Shown: positions 55,061 through 64,000, counted from the first letter of the stretch. The stretch is DNA of 64,000 nt from Herbaspirillum chlorophenolicum (GCF_001189955.1 NZ_LFLT01000002.1:1-64000); one strand, 5' to 3'. A program made the numbers and translations. The notes: a model not told the origin generated them from the letters alone.

Positions 55061-55942
55061 ATGAGTGCTGCACCCGCCTATAGCCGTTCCAAGAACTTTC
55101 TGGACAATACATCTGATCGTACCGACCATGCTGCGCTGAATTCCGAGTTTGATGCGGTATCGACATCCATCAACGCGCTGCGCAGTAATGCCGCGGAGAT
55201 TCAGGGAGACGATGGCACCCTGAAGGAAGGCATCGTCAGCACCGCCACGCTGGCAGATGACGTGAAGCAATTGCTGGGCGTGGCCAGTTCTGGTGGTGCC
55301 GTGGTGAATCCATCCGGCGCATGGGAAGATGCTCGCGGCCTGATCGCAGAACGATCATATTTCGATGGCCGCCCCAAAGCATTCAGCTTCCTGGCGATGG
55401 ATCAAGGCTTGGTGTATTTCAAGCTCTCGCAGGCTATTGCCGATTGGTCGCCTGGCTACCCATTTGGCAAGGGGGATCCAGGTGCTCAAGGTGAAACTGG
55501 GCCGCAAGCCACGGTCGATTATTCGTTGACGGTGCGCAAAGACGTAACCATTAGCCAGTCGATGAATGGCCCATTATCTGCGCTGTCGTTCTCCGCATCC
55601 CAGAGCGTGGCCGCACCACTGTTCCAATTCCAGGGCGCGCCCCTTCGGCTGACCGCATCAAATACCCGCTTGCGTCTGGATGACGGTGCGAGTAAGCCGC
55701 AACTTGCCAGCCTGGAACTGGCCTCTCTCGTAACGAATGGCGCCGGGGCAACCAATACTGGCGTGAAGCTGGCGAACGGCACGGACATTGGTTTGCTGTT
55801 CGATCCTGCCGGCGCGGCGGCTGGCAAGTTGGCCGGTGTCGCAGTCGGCTCGGCGCAAGCCAGCCTGACCGGGAAGACCACTATCACGGTCACGCTGGCG
55901 GTGGTGAATAACCAACTTCAAATCGGAGTAACTACGGCATGA
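55061..55942 (+). CDS. Second fibre protein sharing the N-terminal anchor
   Basis: 293 residues. The first 70 (YSRSKNFLDN, LNSEFDAVSTSINALRSNAAEIQGDDGTLKEG) clearly match the N-terminus of the 713-residue fibre. A short collagen-like stretch (GDPGAQGETGPQ) links to a C-terminal beta-rich domain. It probably attaches to the same virion site. It may be a second, shorter spike or a tail-fibre network protein. The start at 55061 gives the shared N-terminus. Confidence 0.75.
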   Translation: MSAAPAYSRSKNFLDNTSDRTDHAALNSEFDAVSTSINALRSNAAEIQGDDGTLKEGIVSTATLADDVKQLLGVASSGGAVVNPSGAWEDARGLIAERSYFDGRPKAFSFLAMDQGLVYFKLSQAIADWSPGYPFGKGDPGAQGETGPQATVDYSLTVRKDVTISQSMNGPLSALSFSASQSVAAPLFQFQGAPLRLTASNTRLRLDDGASKPQLASLELASLVTNGAGATNTGVKLANGTDIGLLFDPAGAAAGKLAGVAVGSAQASLTGKTTITVTLAVVNNQLQIGVTTA

Positions 55943-56643
55943 ACGGATTCGAGGAACGCAACAAGACGTTGGGCGAACTGCGTCGCCGGCTTCGCGCGCG
56001 CCTGGGTTTCGCCGTGCAGGGCCCGGCCGCAGAGAACAATCGGGACGTGCTGAACGACATCCTGCAGGAGGCCCATGAATTTATCGCCGGCGAGGTGGAC
56101 GCCTCTGGGATGCGAAAGAAATGCATTTTGACGCTTTCGCCCGGCTCCTACTTGTACGACTGGCACAACGATCTTGAGGATGAAAATATCGACCCAAGTC
56201 ATGTTTTCTCTATTTGGGTGATGGTCGGTGACACGCGCCGAGATCCACTGATCCAGGGCATCACCGAACGTCATCGTGAGCAATCCGACCTGCGGGACTT
56301 TCCTTTGCGTTACGACACGTTGAATGGCCAGATGGAACTGTGGCCAATTCCTGGCGGCGCATATCCCCTCATCATCGAATACACAGCCCCCATTGCACGT
56401 TTCGAGCAGGATCAGGACCGTCCGAGCGTGCCGTGGCGACTGCTGTTCCAGTATGCCCTTGGCGTCGCCAAGGCCCACTACCGTCACCCCGATGCCCAGG
56501 TGGCCGGGCAGACATTCGAAAGAATGCTGGCGAAATACAAGGATGCGCAGCATGAGAATCGCCGTTATTTTGCGACCCATGACCAACCGCGCGAGCCCCA
56601 GGTGGTCACCGACGGCAACGGAAATTTTTCTTTACGTGTGTGA
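55939..56643 (+). CDS. Head-completion/tail-adaptor protein
   Basis: 234 residues, compact and mixed alpha/beta, beginning NERNKTLGELRRRLRARLGF-like (EERNKTLGELRRRLRARLGF) and later IDPSHVFSIWVMVGD and MELWPIPGGAYPLIIEY. The style matches podovirus head-to-tail adaptor proteins of the gp4/tail-tube-knob group. It closes the portal after packaging. Coupled to its neighbours by short overlaps. Confidence 0.65.
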   Translation: MNGFEERNKTLGELRRRLRARLGFAVQGPAAENNRDVLNDILQEAHEFIAGEVDASGMRKKCILTLSPGSYLYDWHNDLEDENIDPSHVFSIWVMVGDTRRDPLIQGITERHREQSDLRDFPLRYDTLNGQMELWPIPGGAYPLIIEYTAPIARFEQDQDRPSVPWRLLFQYALGVAKAHYRHPDAQVAGQTFERMLAKYKDAQHENRRYFATHDQPREPQVVTDGNGNFSLRV

Positions 56644-56645
56644 GC

Positions 56646-58052
56646 ATGGCTATCCGCGCTATTACTTTCGACCGCTTCGATTTGGGCATTGATCGCCGCA
56701 AGGGAGCATCCGTCTCTGACGCCAACCGCCTGTTGGAAATGAAGAATGCCTATGTCACCACCGGGCTGGCAACCCAAAAGCGCCCAGGTCTGGCGAAGGT
56801 GACGACGTTGGAATCTGGCACGAAAGGGCTGTTTGCCGGCCTGGGGAAGCTCAATACTTTCTATGGGCAGGGAAGTCTTTCTCACGCTGACACGCGCTTT
56901 GTCGCGCACAAGGTTGCGCATCCAGGTGGCGAGCGCCCAGTCAAGGACGTGTGGTTTGCCGACACGTTCAACGCCTATATCTATACGGCTGTCGAATATG
57001 CCGATGGCACTGTAAAGCACCACTATCTCGATGGATCGGCCACGACCGCGATTACGGATACCAACTGCCCGCATACCAAGGCTGTCATGAAGACTGCTTC
57101 GCGCATCTTCGCCGCCGGCGCGGGCGATGGTTCCACGGTGCGCTACTGCAAGGCGTCGGGCCCTAGGGATTGGACTGCGGCCAATGATGCCGGATTTCTT
57201 CCCACTGGCCTGCAATTCAGCGGTGACCGTAGCGCCAACGCCCTGGGCCTGTATAAATCCAGCCTGGTGGTGCTGTCGCGCGATGGCCTGCAAATATGGG
57301 ATGTTCAGAATGTTGACCCCACCACAATGAGCTTGACCGACCGCGTGGAAAACGTCGGCACCAGCTTTCCGCGCACTGTGCGCAACGTGTCGGGCGACCT
57401 CTATTTCCTGGCCGACTTCGGTTTCCGGTCGATCACGACCTTGCAGTACACCAACAATCTTGCCGATGTGGACGTGGGCAGCCCCATCGATTCCATCGTG
57501 GTTCCTGAGATTCGGCAAACCGAGGCTGTGCCGCAAGCCTTTTTCCACTATGGCACGGGGCAATATATTTGCGTCGTCGGCCGCGAACTCTATGTTTATT
57601 CCGTGTCGCGCACAGCCAAGATCGCAGCATGGTCGCGCTACAGCATTCCTTTTCAGGTTGATGCGACCGCCGAGTTGGCCGGGGAGCTGTATTTCCGCAG
57701 CGGAGACGATATTTATCGTTTCACCGCCGACGCCTATACCGATGACGGTTCCAGCTTCGAAGTATTGGTGCAGCTTCCCTATATGGATTTGAAGGCGCCG
57801 GGGCAACTCAAGCGAGTCGTGGGCGTGGATATGGTAGTTGATGGCGAATGTACGGTTTCACTGGGCTATGACGTGCGCTACCCAGATGCGGTCACGCCGC
57901 CGGTGCGCGTGCGCGGCAATACGCGCCCCGGCGGCATCATTCCGATCGAGGTATCCGGTACCGAGTTTTCGTTGATTCTGCGTAACCTGTCGAGCAAGCC
58001 TTTCCGTGTCGACGCCGCCACCATCTATTACGAAAGCCTGGGGGCTGTCTGA
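56646..58052 (+). CDS. Tail-hub/DNA-stabilisation-like protein
   Basis: 468 residues. MAIRAITFDRFDLGIDRRKG and GLATQKRPGL begin a beta-rich protein with repeated short strands (GDLYFLADFGFRSIT, GELYFRSGDDIYRF), like podovirus hub proteins (P22 gp10 type) that form the short-tail nozzle. Start ATG at 56646; a GTG at 56640 overlapping the previous stop is an alternative. Confidence 0.7.
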   Translation: MAIRAITFDRFDLGIDRRKGASVSDANRLLEMKNAYVTTGLATQKRPGLAKVTTLESGTKGLFAGLGKLNTFYGQGSLSHADTRFVAHKVAHPGGERPVKDVWFADTFNAYIYTAVEYADGTVKHHYLDGSATTAITDTNCPHTKAVMKTASRIFAAGAGDGSTVRYCKASGPRDWTAANDAGFLPTGLQFSGDRSANALGLYKSSLVVLSRDGLQIWDVQNVDPTTMSLTDRVENVGTSFPRTVRNVSGDLYFLADFGFRSITTLQYTNNLADVDVGSPIDSIVVPEIRQTEAVPQAFFHYGTGQYICVVGRELYVYSVSRTAKIAAWSRYSIPFQVDATAELAGELYFRSGDDIYRFTADAYTDDGSSFEVLVQLPYMDLKAPGQLKRVVGVDMVVDGECTVSLGYDVRYPDAVTPPVRVRGNTRPGGIIPIEVSGTEFSLILRNLSSKPFRVDAATIYYESLGAV

Positions 58053-58468
58053 TGGAATCGATATTTCTCCGCGGCCCCAGCGAAACCGCCGCAGAATTCC
58101 CCCGTGTGCGACACCTATTTGAGCGCGTCACCAACGAGGCGGCCAAGGGAGAATTCACGGTGCAGGATCTGGAGCGCTTGGCGGGCGAGGGGCGGATTAT
58201 CGTAGGCGTAGCGCTGCTTGCAAATACCCCCGTCCTGGCTGTGGCTCTGGAGTTCATCCATTACCCGCAGTACACGGTGATGAATGTGGTTGCGCTGGCC
58301 GGCGAGCAGCTACCGGCGGTCATGCAGGCGTTTTGGCCGGCGCTGCGGGAATACGCGCGAGAGGCTGGCGCGACGCACATACAAGCCAGTTGCAGCCCGG
58401 CGATGGCGCGGCTGCTGGCGAAATACGGATTTGAGGAAACCTACCGCACCATCAGGAGCAAACTATGA
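58052..58468 (+). CDS. GNAT-like phage protein
   Basis: 138 residues with GNAT-fold elements: IIVGVALLANTPVLAVALEFIHYPQYTVMNVVAL (residues about 50-83) and the C-terminal REAGATHIQASCSPAMARLLAKYGF helix-turn. GNAT proteins transfer acetyl groups, but the acetyl-CoA-binding loop is poorly kept, so it may be non-catalytic. Similar genes lie in the same place in other podoviral prophages. Coupled by TGATG to its upstream gene. Confidence 0.65.
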   Translation: MESIFLRGPSETAAEFPRVRHLFERVTNEAAKGEFTVQDLERLAGEGRIIVGVALLANTPVLAVALEFIHYPQYTVMNVVALAGEQLPAVMQAFWPALREYAREAGATHIQASCSPAMARLLAKYGFEETYRTIRSKL

Positions 58469-59184
58469 CCCGACAAGATCAACTCGCCCAACTCGCCCAG
58501 GAATTCAGCGGCCCCGCTCTCAACGCATGGCCCACCGACAGGGCCGGAAAGCTGCGGCCGCACAAGGGAGGCGGCGGCGACGATGGCGGTGCGCGTGAGA
58601 TGGAAAACCAGCGGCAGCAGCGCGTTGCGGATGCCACCAATCGCATCAGCCAGATTTTCGACAGCGCCAACCGGGACGCACTGTATGGCCAGCAGAAACA
58701 GGCAGTGTATGACCTGAACACTCAAGACGTGAACCGCCAGTTTGGGGAGGCTGAACGCGCTAACCGTTTTGGCCTAGCCCGTGCCGGCTTGCTGGGTGGC
58801 AGCGCAGACATCGACAGTAACGCCGAACTCACGCGCCGCACAAATGAGGGCCTGGTCAAAGCTGCAGGTATTGGCGACCAGGCGGCGGCCGATCTGCAAA
58901 CCTCGGACGAGCGCGCGCGGCAGAACCTGATTTCGATGGCGCAGTCCGGCATCGATACCGGCGCCGCCGGGCAACTGGCATTGCAGCAGCTGGATGCCAA
59001 TACAGCGAATGCATCTTCTGCGCGCTCTGGCGCCACGGTAGGTAACCTGTTCGGTGACCTTGCCAATGCCTACCTGTACGGGCAGCAGCAGAAAGGCGTA
59101 CAGGCTGGTCTGGCGCCGTATACCAACTTCCAGCCGGGCGTGACCAACGGCAATACGCGTAGTTCCTACGGCGGTACTCAATAA
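58465..59184 (+). CDS. Internal virion (ejection) protein, first
   Basis: 239 residues, mainly helical with Gln/Ala/Asn-rich composition (NQRQQRVADATNRISQIF, QQKQAVYDLNTQDVNRQFGEAERANRFGLARAGLLGG). No membrane segment. In podoviruses, such proteins are packed in the head core and ejected with DNA to make a channel. It is the first of four such genes. Confidence 0.65.
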   Translation: MTRQDQLAQLAQEFSGPALNAWPTDRAGKLRPHKGGGGDDGGAREMENQRQQRVADATNRISQIFDSANRDALYGQQKQAVYDLNTQDVNRQFGEAERANRFGLARAGLLGGSADIDSNAELTRRTNEGLVKAAGIGDQAAADLQTSDERARQNLISMAQSGIDTGAAGQLALQQLDANTANASSARSGATVGNLFGDLANAYLYGQQQKGVQAGLAPYTNFQPGVTNGNTRSSYGGTQ

Positions 59185-59196
59185 GTGGGGAAAAGC

Positions 59197-59697
59197 ATGG
59201 CTGATATTGAATCCCGGGCATTGACGGCGCCGCAGCCTGCCGAGTTGGCGGTGGTTTCGCCGTGCCTGCCGGCGATGGCGCCGGCGGCCATCGAAAAGGT
59301 TCGCCGGCTGGAGGCATTGTCGCTGGAGCAGTGCGAGCAAGTCGAATTCCCGACCGCGCACCTGATCCACGGCGGCATGTATGCACGCACCTTGCACATG
59401 TCGGCTGGCACGGTGCTGACCGGCGCGCTGTTGAAGATCCCAACGGTGCTGATCGTTGCCGGCGATTGCGCGGTGTTCATTGGCGAGGAAACCATCGAAC
59501 TGCGCGGCTACAACGTGCTGCCCGGCAGCGCCGGCCGCAAGCAGGTTTTTTTGGCGCACACCGATGTCGACATGACGATGTTCTTCCCATCGAAGGCAGG
59601 TTCCGTAGGGGAGGCGGAGCAGGAATTTACCGATGAATACGAAATGCTGATGACGCATCGTCTCGGCGGCGATAAGACCCTGATTACAGGAGAGTGA
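59197..59697 (+). CDS. Phage virion-cluster protein with a small beta domain
   Basis: 166 residues. A beta-rich core (ARTLHMSAGTVLTGALLKIPTVLIVAGDCAVFIGEETIELRGYNVLPG) with a cupin-like run of strands, and a metal-like His at FPTAHLIHGGMYA. It begins at ATG 59197 after GGGGAAAAG. Function unknown; might be a minor virion or assembly protein. Confidence 0.6.
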   Translation: MADIESRALTAPQPAELAVVSPCLPAMAPAAIEKVRRLEALSLEQCEQVEFPTAHLIHGGMYARTLHMSAGTVLTGALLKIPTVLIVAGDCAVFIGEETIELRGYNVLPGSAGRKQVFLAHTDVDMTMFFPSKAGSVGEAEQEFTDEYEMLMTHRLGGDKTLITGE

Positions 59698-59698
59698 T

Positions 59699-60442
59699 AT
59701 GGCTGGGGCAATTAGCGGAACCACGATGGCCGCGATCGCGGCAATGGTTGCAGGCGCTGCCATGCAGTACAAGGCGCAGCAGGATGCGGCCAGCCGTCAA
59801 CGGCAGCAGATTCAGTCGGAATTGCAGCGCCAGCAGGATTATCAGAAGCAGGCGGAGAAGGTCGCCCTCGATCGAGTGCAGGACTACGACCCCGAGCAGC
59901 GCCAGAACCGGCAGCAGCAGATCGAGCAGCAGGTGACCGATGATTTGTTGCAGCCAGTTCAGCAAGCGCAGCCTGGGATGCAAGCGCAGTCAGCCGTACA
60001 GGGTAGCGTGTCGCAGGATTACACCGCGGCACGCGCGCAGTCGCAGGCCGAGCAGATGAAGTCCGCCGAGGCGCTGGCGCGCATCATGGGCAAGATCACC
60101 GGCGCGAACCGGCTGCGGCAGGATGAAGCCCTGAACATGATGGCGACGGGGCAACAGATCGATCGCCTCAAGAATTTTAGCCAGGGTAGCCAGGGCGTCG
60201 GCCAACTGGAAGCGCAATTGGCGGGAACCCCCGATGGCGGTTTAACGCTGGCCGGTAGCCTGGCGCAGACGTTGGGCAGCGTTGGGCTGATGGGTGGCTT
60301 CTCGGGGGCATCCACTGCCGGCGGCGCTTCTTCTGCCGGAACTACGGCAGATGTATGGGCCGGTCAGGCACCTAAAGTCGGCGCGAATTTCACGAATGGA
60401 GGTCTTGGTTTCAAGGCTCCAGCTTCTTTTGGTTGGCCCTAA
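59699..60442 (+). CDS. Internal virion (ejection) protein, second
   Basis: 247 residues. One hydrophobic N-terminal helix (MAAIAAMVAGAAMQ) precedes a Gln-rich coiled coil (ASRQRQQIQSELQRQQDYQKQAEKVALDRVQDYD) and a Gly/Ser-rich C-terminus. The composition fits T7 gp14-like core proteins that insert in the outer membrane on ejection. CAGGAGAG precedes the ATG. Confidence 0.65.
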   Translation: MAGAISGTTMAAIAAMVAGAAMQYKAQQDAASRQRQQIQSELQRQQDYQKQAEKVALDRVQDYDPEQRQNRQQQIEQQVTDDLLQPVQQAQPGMQAQSAVQGSVSQDYTAARAQSQAEQMKSAEALARIMGKITGANRLRQDEALNMMATGQQIDRLKNFSQGSQGVGQLEAQLAGTPDGGLTLAGSLAQTLGSVGLMGGFSGASTAGGASSAGTTADVWAGQAPKVGANFTNGGLGFKAPASFGWP

Positions 60443-60459
60443 TTCTCGTAGGTGATGAC

Positions 60460-61668
60460 ATGGCAGGAATCGACGGAAATTTCGCAAGTGGCCTTTCTTC
60501 CGGCTTGAGCAAGGCAATTCAGGCTGTGGGGCTTGGTGGCGATGTGAAACAGCAGGCCCAGATGCAAGCCGGCTTGATTGGCGCGCAGACGGCAAAGTAT
60601 GGCGTGGATGCCAACGAAGGCGCGCGCCTATCAGCATTGCGGCAAGATCCTGGGTTCCTCAAAAGCATCTCCGCCCTGTATGGACCTGGCGCCGCCGCGG
60701 CATTCCAGGCCGGCGGCGATGCCGACAAGTTCGGTGGCAACGCCATGGACATGCAGAAATACCAATTCCGCGACCGCGTGCTGAACAATATCGGAGATCC
60801 CGGTACCGACCCGACCAAGATCAACATGGGAACGTCCGCGGTGGAAGGAAAGACTTACGAGCCGTTCCGCCCGGTGGGTGATACCGGCTATACGGTGAAT
60901 CAGGGAACTGGCGCGGTGGGCGTGGGCAATCCTGGCATGGCCGGCCTGTTCCAACAGGGCCAGCAGGCGCAAAACAACCTGCGCACCGCCCAGGCCGGCC
61001 AGGCCGCGCAGTCTGGCCGCAACTTCGACGCCACGCGCGGCGTGGTCATCGACACGCGCACCGGCACCGCCATGCCCGTCACGCTGCCCGATGGCGCGCC
61101 GCTGCCACCTTCGGCAGCCAGCTACAACAAGGCCTACGACGAGAACAAGGCGAAGGATATGGTCGCAGCGGAGGACTCCATCCGCAAGGCTGGCATGCAG
61201 GCGCCGGCCACCCTGGGCAATCTCTCCGAGATGGAGCGACTGGTGGGCAACTACGATGGCGGCCGTCTGACGGGCATGGCCATGAGCGCAGCCTCCATCG
61301 GGAACTCGCTGGGTATCCCCATCGACCCGAAGCTGGGCGACAAGCAGGCCGCCGAGGCGTTGTTCAATGAATTCGCCCTGAAGCTGAAGAATGCCGGCGG
61401 GGCAAACCAGCTGCCAGGCGCGCTTTCTGACCGCGATCTGGCGTTCTTGCAAGCAACCTCGCCACAGCTCACCCAATCCGCGGCTGGTCGCCAGTCGATC
61501 ATCGACCGGCATCGAAAGCTGGCCATGCGCGACCAGCAGGTAGCGAACATGGCCCAGGCGTACAAGGAACGCAACGGCGGGCGCCTGGATGATGGATTCT
61601 TTACCCGTCTTTCCGCCTGGTCGCAGCGCAATCCTCTTTTCAGTGAGCCGGCCCATGGCAACCCCTGA
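60460..61668 (+). CDS. Internal virion (ejection) protein, third
   Basis: 402 residues. Ala/Gly/Gln-rich, with helical middle (QQGQQAQNNLRTAQAGQAAQ) and later MERLVGNYDGGRLTGMAMSAASIGNSLGIPI. It precedes and overlaps the large ejection-protein gene by 14 bp. The start at 60460 (MAGIDGNF) is preferred to an upstream ATG inside the previous gene. Function inferred from place and composition. Confidence 0.65.
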   Translation: MAGIDGNFASGLSSGLSKAIQAVGLGGDVKQQAQMQAGLIGAQTAKYGVDANEGARLSALRQDPGFLKSISALYGPGAAAAFQAGGDADKFGGNAMDMQKYQFRDRVLNNIGDPGTDPTKINMGTSAVEGKTYEPFRPVGDTGYTVNQGTGAVGVGNPGMAGLFQQGQQAQNNLRTAQAGQAAQSGRNFDATRGVVIDTRTGTAMPVTLPDGAPLPPSAASYNKAYDENKAKDMVAAEDSIRKAGMQAPATLGNLSEMERLVGNYDGGRLTGMAMSAASIGNSLGIPIDPKLGDKQAAEALFNEFALKLKNAGGANQLPGALSDRDLAFLQATSPQLTQSAAGRQSIIDRHRKLAMRDQQVANMAQAYKERNGGRLDDGFFTRLSAWSQRNPLFSEPAHGNP

Positions 61669-64000
61669 CGAATTCGTGCAGCAATATGGCCCAAGCGCCG
61701 CGCGCGCCGCGCGTACGCTGGGCGTGGATCCATCTATTCTTCTGGGGCAGTTTGGCCTGGAAACTGGGTGGGGGCGCTCGGTGGTGCCAGGAACGAACAA
61801 CCTGGGCAACATCAAGGACTTCTCCGGCGGCGGCGTGGCGGCGCGTGACAACATGACCGGCTCCGCCGACCGCTACCGGCAGTACGCCACGCCCGACGCC
61901 TTCATGGACGATTACGTGAACCTGATCCAGCAGAAGTATCCGCAGGCGGTCGGCGTCGGAAATGACGCGGTGAAGTTTGCGCGTGCGCTGAAGTTTGGCG
62001 GCTATGCCGAGGATCCTGCCTATATTCCCAAGGTTGCCGGCGCCGCCAGTACGGTGCGCCGCTTGGGTGACAAGCTCACGTCTTTCCTGTTTCCCTCGGC
62101 ACAAGCCGGCGAATTGCCTGCCAACAGGTTCGATGACATTTTTGCGGATATGCCCAAGCCGGCGGCACAAGCACCTGCTGCGGAACCGGCACCAGCACCA
62201 ACAGCACCTGGTGCGGCGCCGCGCCAGGCTGCTCCGGCTGGCGCTGATCCCTTTGCCGACATTTTTGCAGATGCGCCTGCAGCGAAGCCTGCCACACCAA
62301 CTCCCGCCAAGCAACCCGTGCCGGCGGTAAAGCCCGAGCGCGCAGCCGTACAGCAGGTCGGTGATGCCCTGATGGACATCCCCCGCCAAGTTGGCCTGAC
62401 GGCTCGATACGGAATGGAGGGACTTGGGCGGGCCGTGGGCCTCTTCACCGAGCCGTTACGGAGGGTTGTTGTCAATCCCGCGTTGCGCGCGTTGGGCCTG
62501 CCTGAGGCCGTTCCTGCCGAGGAATTGGCATCTCGCGGTGCCTCGGGGCTGGGCTTGCCGCAACCGACGAACGCGAATGAGCGAGTGGTGGGTGATATTG
62601 CCCGTTCGATGGCGGGTGCCGGCGGTCTGGCTGGCACTAGCAACGCCCTGGCGCGTGGCGCGACCGGCGTAACCAGGACGGTTCTGCAAACATTGGGGAG
62701 CAACCCAGGCCAGCAGATTGCATCCGCGGCCGGCGCCGGTGGCGCTGGTGGTTCGGTGCGCGAAGCTGGCGGCGGAGAGGGTGCCCAGGCCATCGCGTCG
62801 CTGATTGGCGGTCTTGCTGCGCCGCTGGCCACCCAGCAGGGCACGCGCGCCGTATCCTCGGTTGCAAACCGGTTGAGCCCGCCCAGCACACAAGAGGTCG
62901 AGCAGCAGATTAGGCTGGTCATGGACAGGTCGGGGGTGGACTGGGGCGCGGTACCAGAGCGCGTGCGCCAGATGGTGCGGGAGGAAGCCGGTCAGGCGCT
63001 GCGAACCGGTGGCGACTTGAGCGGAGACGCGCTACGCCGGCTGGTGGACTTTGGCCGCGTGCAAGGCGCGACGCCGACGCGCGGCATGTTGACGCTCGAT
63101 CCTGTGCAGATCACACGGGAACGTAACTTGGCGAAAATCGGGGCCAACGCCAGCGACGAAGGGCTGCAAGGGCTAGCGCGCGTCCAGAACAGCAACAATT
63201 CGGCGCTGATTGGCGCGCTGAATAATGCCGGCGCGAACACGGCTGATGATGCCTATGCCGCCGGCCAGCGCGTCATCGATGCCTTGCAGCGGAACGTCGA
63301 CACCCAGCGCGGCAACATCAACAACTTGTATTCGGCGGCGCGCGACAGTGCCGGCCGGAGCTTTCCACTCGATGGTGCCGCCTTTACGCAACGTGCTTCG
63401 CAGGCACTGGATGACGCGCTACTGGGCGGCGCGCTGCCCGCCGACGTGCGCAATCACTTGAATCGCATTGCGCAGGGCGAGGTGCCATTCACGGTGGATT
63501 ATGCGGAGCAGTTGAAAACCCGTATCGGGAACCTGCAGCGCGCCAGCCAAGATGGGCAGACCCGCATGGCGCTCGGCGTGGTACGCCGAGCATTGGACGA
63601 TACGCCCGTCCTTGGCTTGGGCCAACAAACGGGGGCCGCCGGAGCGCGCGCAGTCAATCCTGGTAACCTGCCGGCGATTCCTCGCGTTCCAGACCTTGGC
63701 GAGCAGGCCGTGGAGGCCTTCAATCAGGCCCGCTCGGCAAACCGTTCGTTTATGCAGCAGGTGGAAAATACGCCGGCACTTCAGGCGGTCTACGATGGCA
63801 CGGCCACGCCTGACCAGTTCATGCAGCGGTACCTGATCGGCTCGGCAGCCAAGGCAAGGGACGTGGAGGCGATGCGTACAGCCATTGCCGCCGATCCGGC
63901 CGTAGGCGACACCATCCGGGCGCATATTGCATCCTGGCTCAAGGGCAGGGCGCTGAACGGCGCCGCGGACGAAGTGGGGAATTTCAGTGCATCGAACTAC
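61655..64000 (+). CDS. Large ejection protein with peptidoglycan-hydrolase domain (truncated by window edge)
   Basis: The frame stays open for 782 codons to the end of the window. The N-terminal 130 residues are a glucosaminidase/FlgJ-like lysin domain: the catalytic Glu in QFGLETGWG, NNLGNIKDFSGG and YVNLIQQKYPQAV. Two copies of a short FxDIFAD box follow in a Pro/Ala linker (near residues 159 and 200). The rest is helical and Ala/Gln-rich. As with T7 gp16, it likely cuts the cell wall and forms the DNA channel during ejection. The C-terminus lies outside the window. Confidence 0.82.
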   Translation, partial: MATPDEFVQQYGPSAARAARTLGVDPSILLGQFGLETGWGRSVVPGTNNLGNIKDFSGGGVAARDNMTGSADRYRQYATPDAFMDDYVNLIQQKYPQAVGVGNDAVKFARALKFGGYAEDPAYIPKVAGAASTVRRLGDKLTSFLFPSAQAGELPANRFDDIFADMPKPAAQAPAAEPAPAPTAPGAAPRQAAPAGADPFADIFADAPAAKPATPTPAKQPVPAVKPERAAVQQVGDALMDIPRQVGLTARYGMEGLGRAVGLFTEPLRRVVVNPALRALGLPEAVPAEELASRGASGLGLPQPTNANERVVGDIARSMAGAGGLAGTSNALARGATGVTRTVLQTLGSNPGQQIASAAGAGGAGGSVREAGGGEGAQAIASLIGGLAAPLATQQGTRAVSSVANRLSPPSTQEVEQQIRLVMDRSGVDWGAVPERVRQMVREEAGQALRTGGDLSGDALRRLVDFGRVQGATPTRGMLTLDPVQITRERNLAKIGANASDEGLQGLARVQNSNNSALIGALNNAGANTADDAYAAGQRVIDALQRNVDTQRGNINNLYSAARDSAGRSFPLDGAAFTQRASQALDDALLGGALPADVRNHLNRIAQGEVPFTVDYAEQLKTRIGNLQRASQDGQTRMALGVVRRALDDTPVLGLGQQTGAAGARAVNPGNLPAIPRVPDLGEQAVEAFNQARSANRSFMQQVENTPALQAVYDGTATPDQFMQRYLIGSAAKARDVEAMRTAIAADPAVGDTIRAHIASWLKGRALNGAADEVGNFSASNY

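Overview
The window is a high-GC chromosome segment of a betaproteobacterium, most likely Oxalobacteraceae and Herbaspirillum-like. This is inferred from gene content and protein style; no 16S rRNA gene is present. About 25 kb of ordinary chromosome is followed by about 39 kb of a lambdoid prophage, inserted next to a serine tRNA gene, that runs off the right edge.

Chromosome (1-24834). nadE (glutamine-dependent NAD synthetase) and glnB (PII) are followed by a lone periplasmic amino-acid-binding protein. Next comes an aldehyde dehydrogenase/DUF779 pair behind a sigma-54 promoter, with its probable AcoR-type enhancer-binding regulator on the opposite strand. A radical-SAM protein of the PA0069/spore-photoproduct-lyase-like family has a perfect LexA box just upstream. 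Then come an Smr-domain protein, an I78 inhibitor-like lipoprotein, trxB, ftsK-lolA, a seven-iron ferredoxin, a GFA-family protein, rarA, a PhnB-like VOC protein, a divergent HD-hydrolase/GlxA-type regulator pair, a small membrane protein, serS and an EAL-CBS-GGDEF protein.

Prophage (about 24925 to beyond 64000). The tRNA-Ser(CGA) gene (24835-24924) is intact and the integrase lies 85 bp from it. The leftward early arm (37675 down to 25010) is a tightly overlapping operon. It holds small ORFs, a PD-(D/E)XK nuclease, RecT, a DnaQ-like exonuclease, an SMC-like ATPase, a C5-cytosine methyltransferase with a five-repeat insert, a Gp37/Gp68 protein, a J-domain protein, an excisionase-like HTH protein and the integrase. 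One small membrane-protein gene (28455-28841) runs against it.

The immunity region (37.7-40.9 kb) has a repressor, a Cro-like protein and a CII-like protein. Six copies of a 13-bp palindrome (CTAC-N5-GTAG type) form two three-site operator clusters over PL and PR. Behind the repressor, where lambda carries rexAB, sit a secreted-protein gene and a lipoprotein gene with their own terminator.

The rightward arm carries a Dam-type methylase and a replication protein whose gene contains 22/23-bp-spaced iterons followed by 13-mer purine repeats and an AT-rich tract, which is a lambda-type origin layout. After Gp49 and RusA comes the late operon: terminase, portal, scaffold, capsid, two receptor-binding proteins sharing an N-terminal anchor, head-completion/tail-hub proteins and ejection proteins. 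The last, truncated by the window edge, starts with a peptidoglycan-hydrolase domain. No tape measure, tail tube or sheath gene is seen, so the virion is probably a short-tailed podovirus. The lysis genes and the right attachment site are not in the window.
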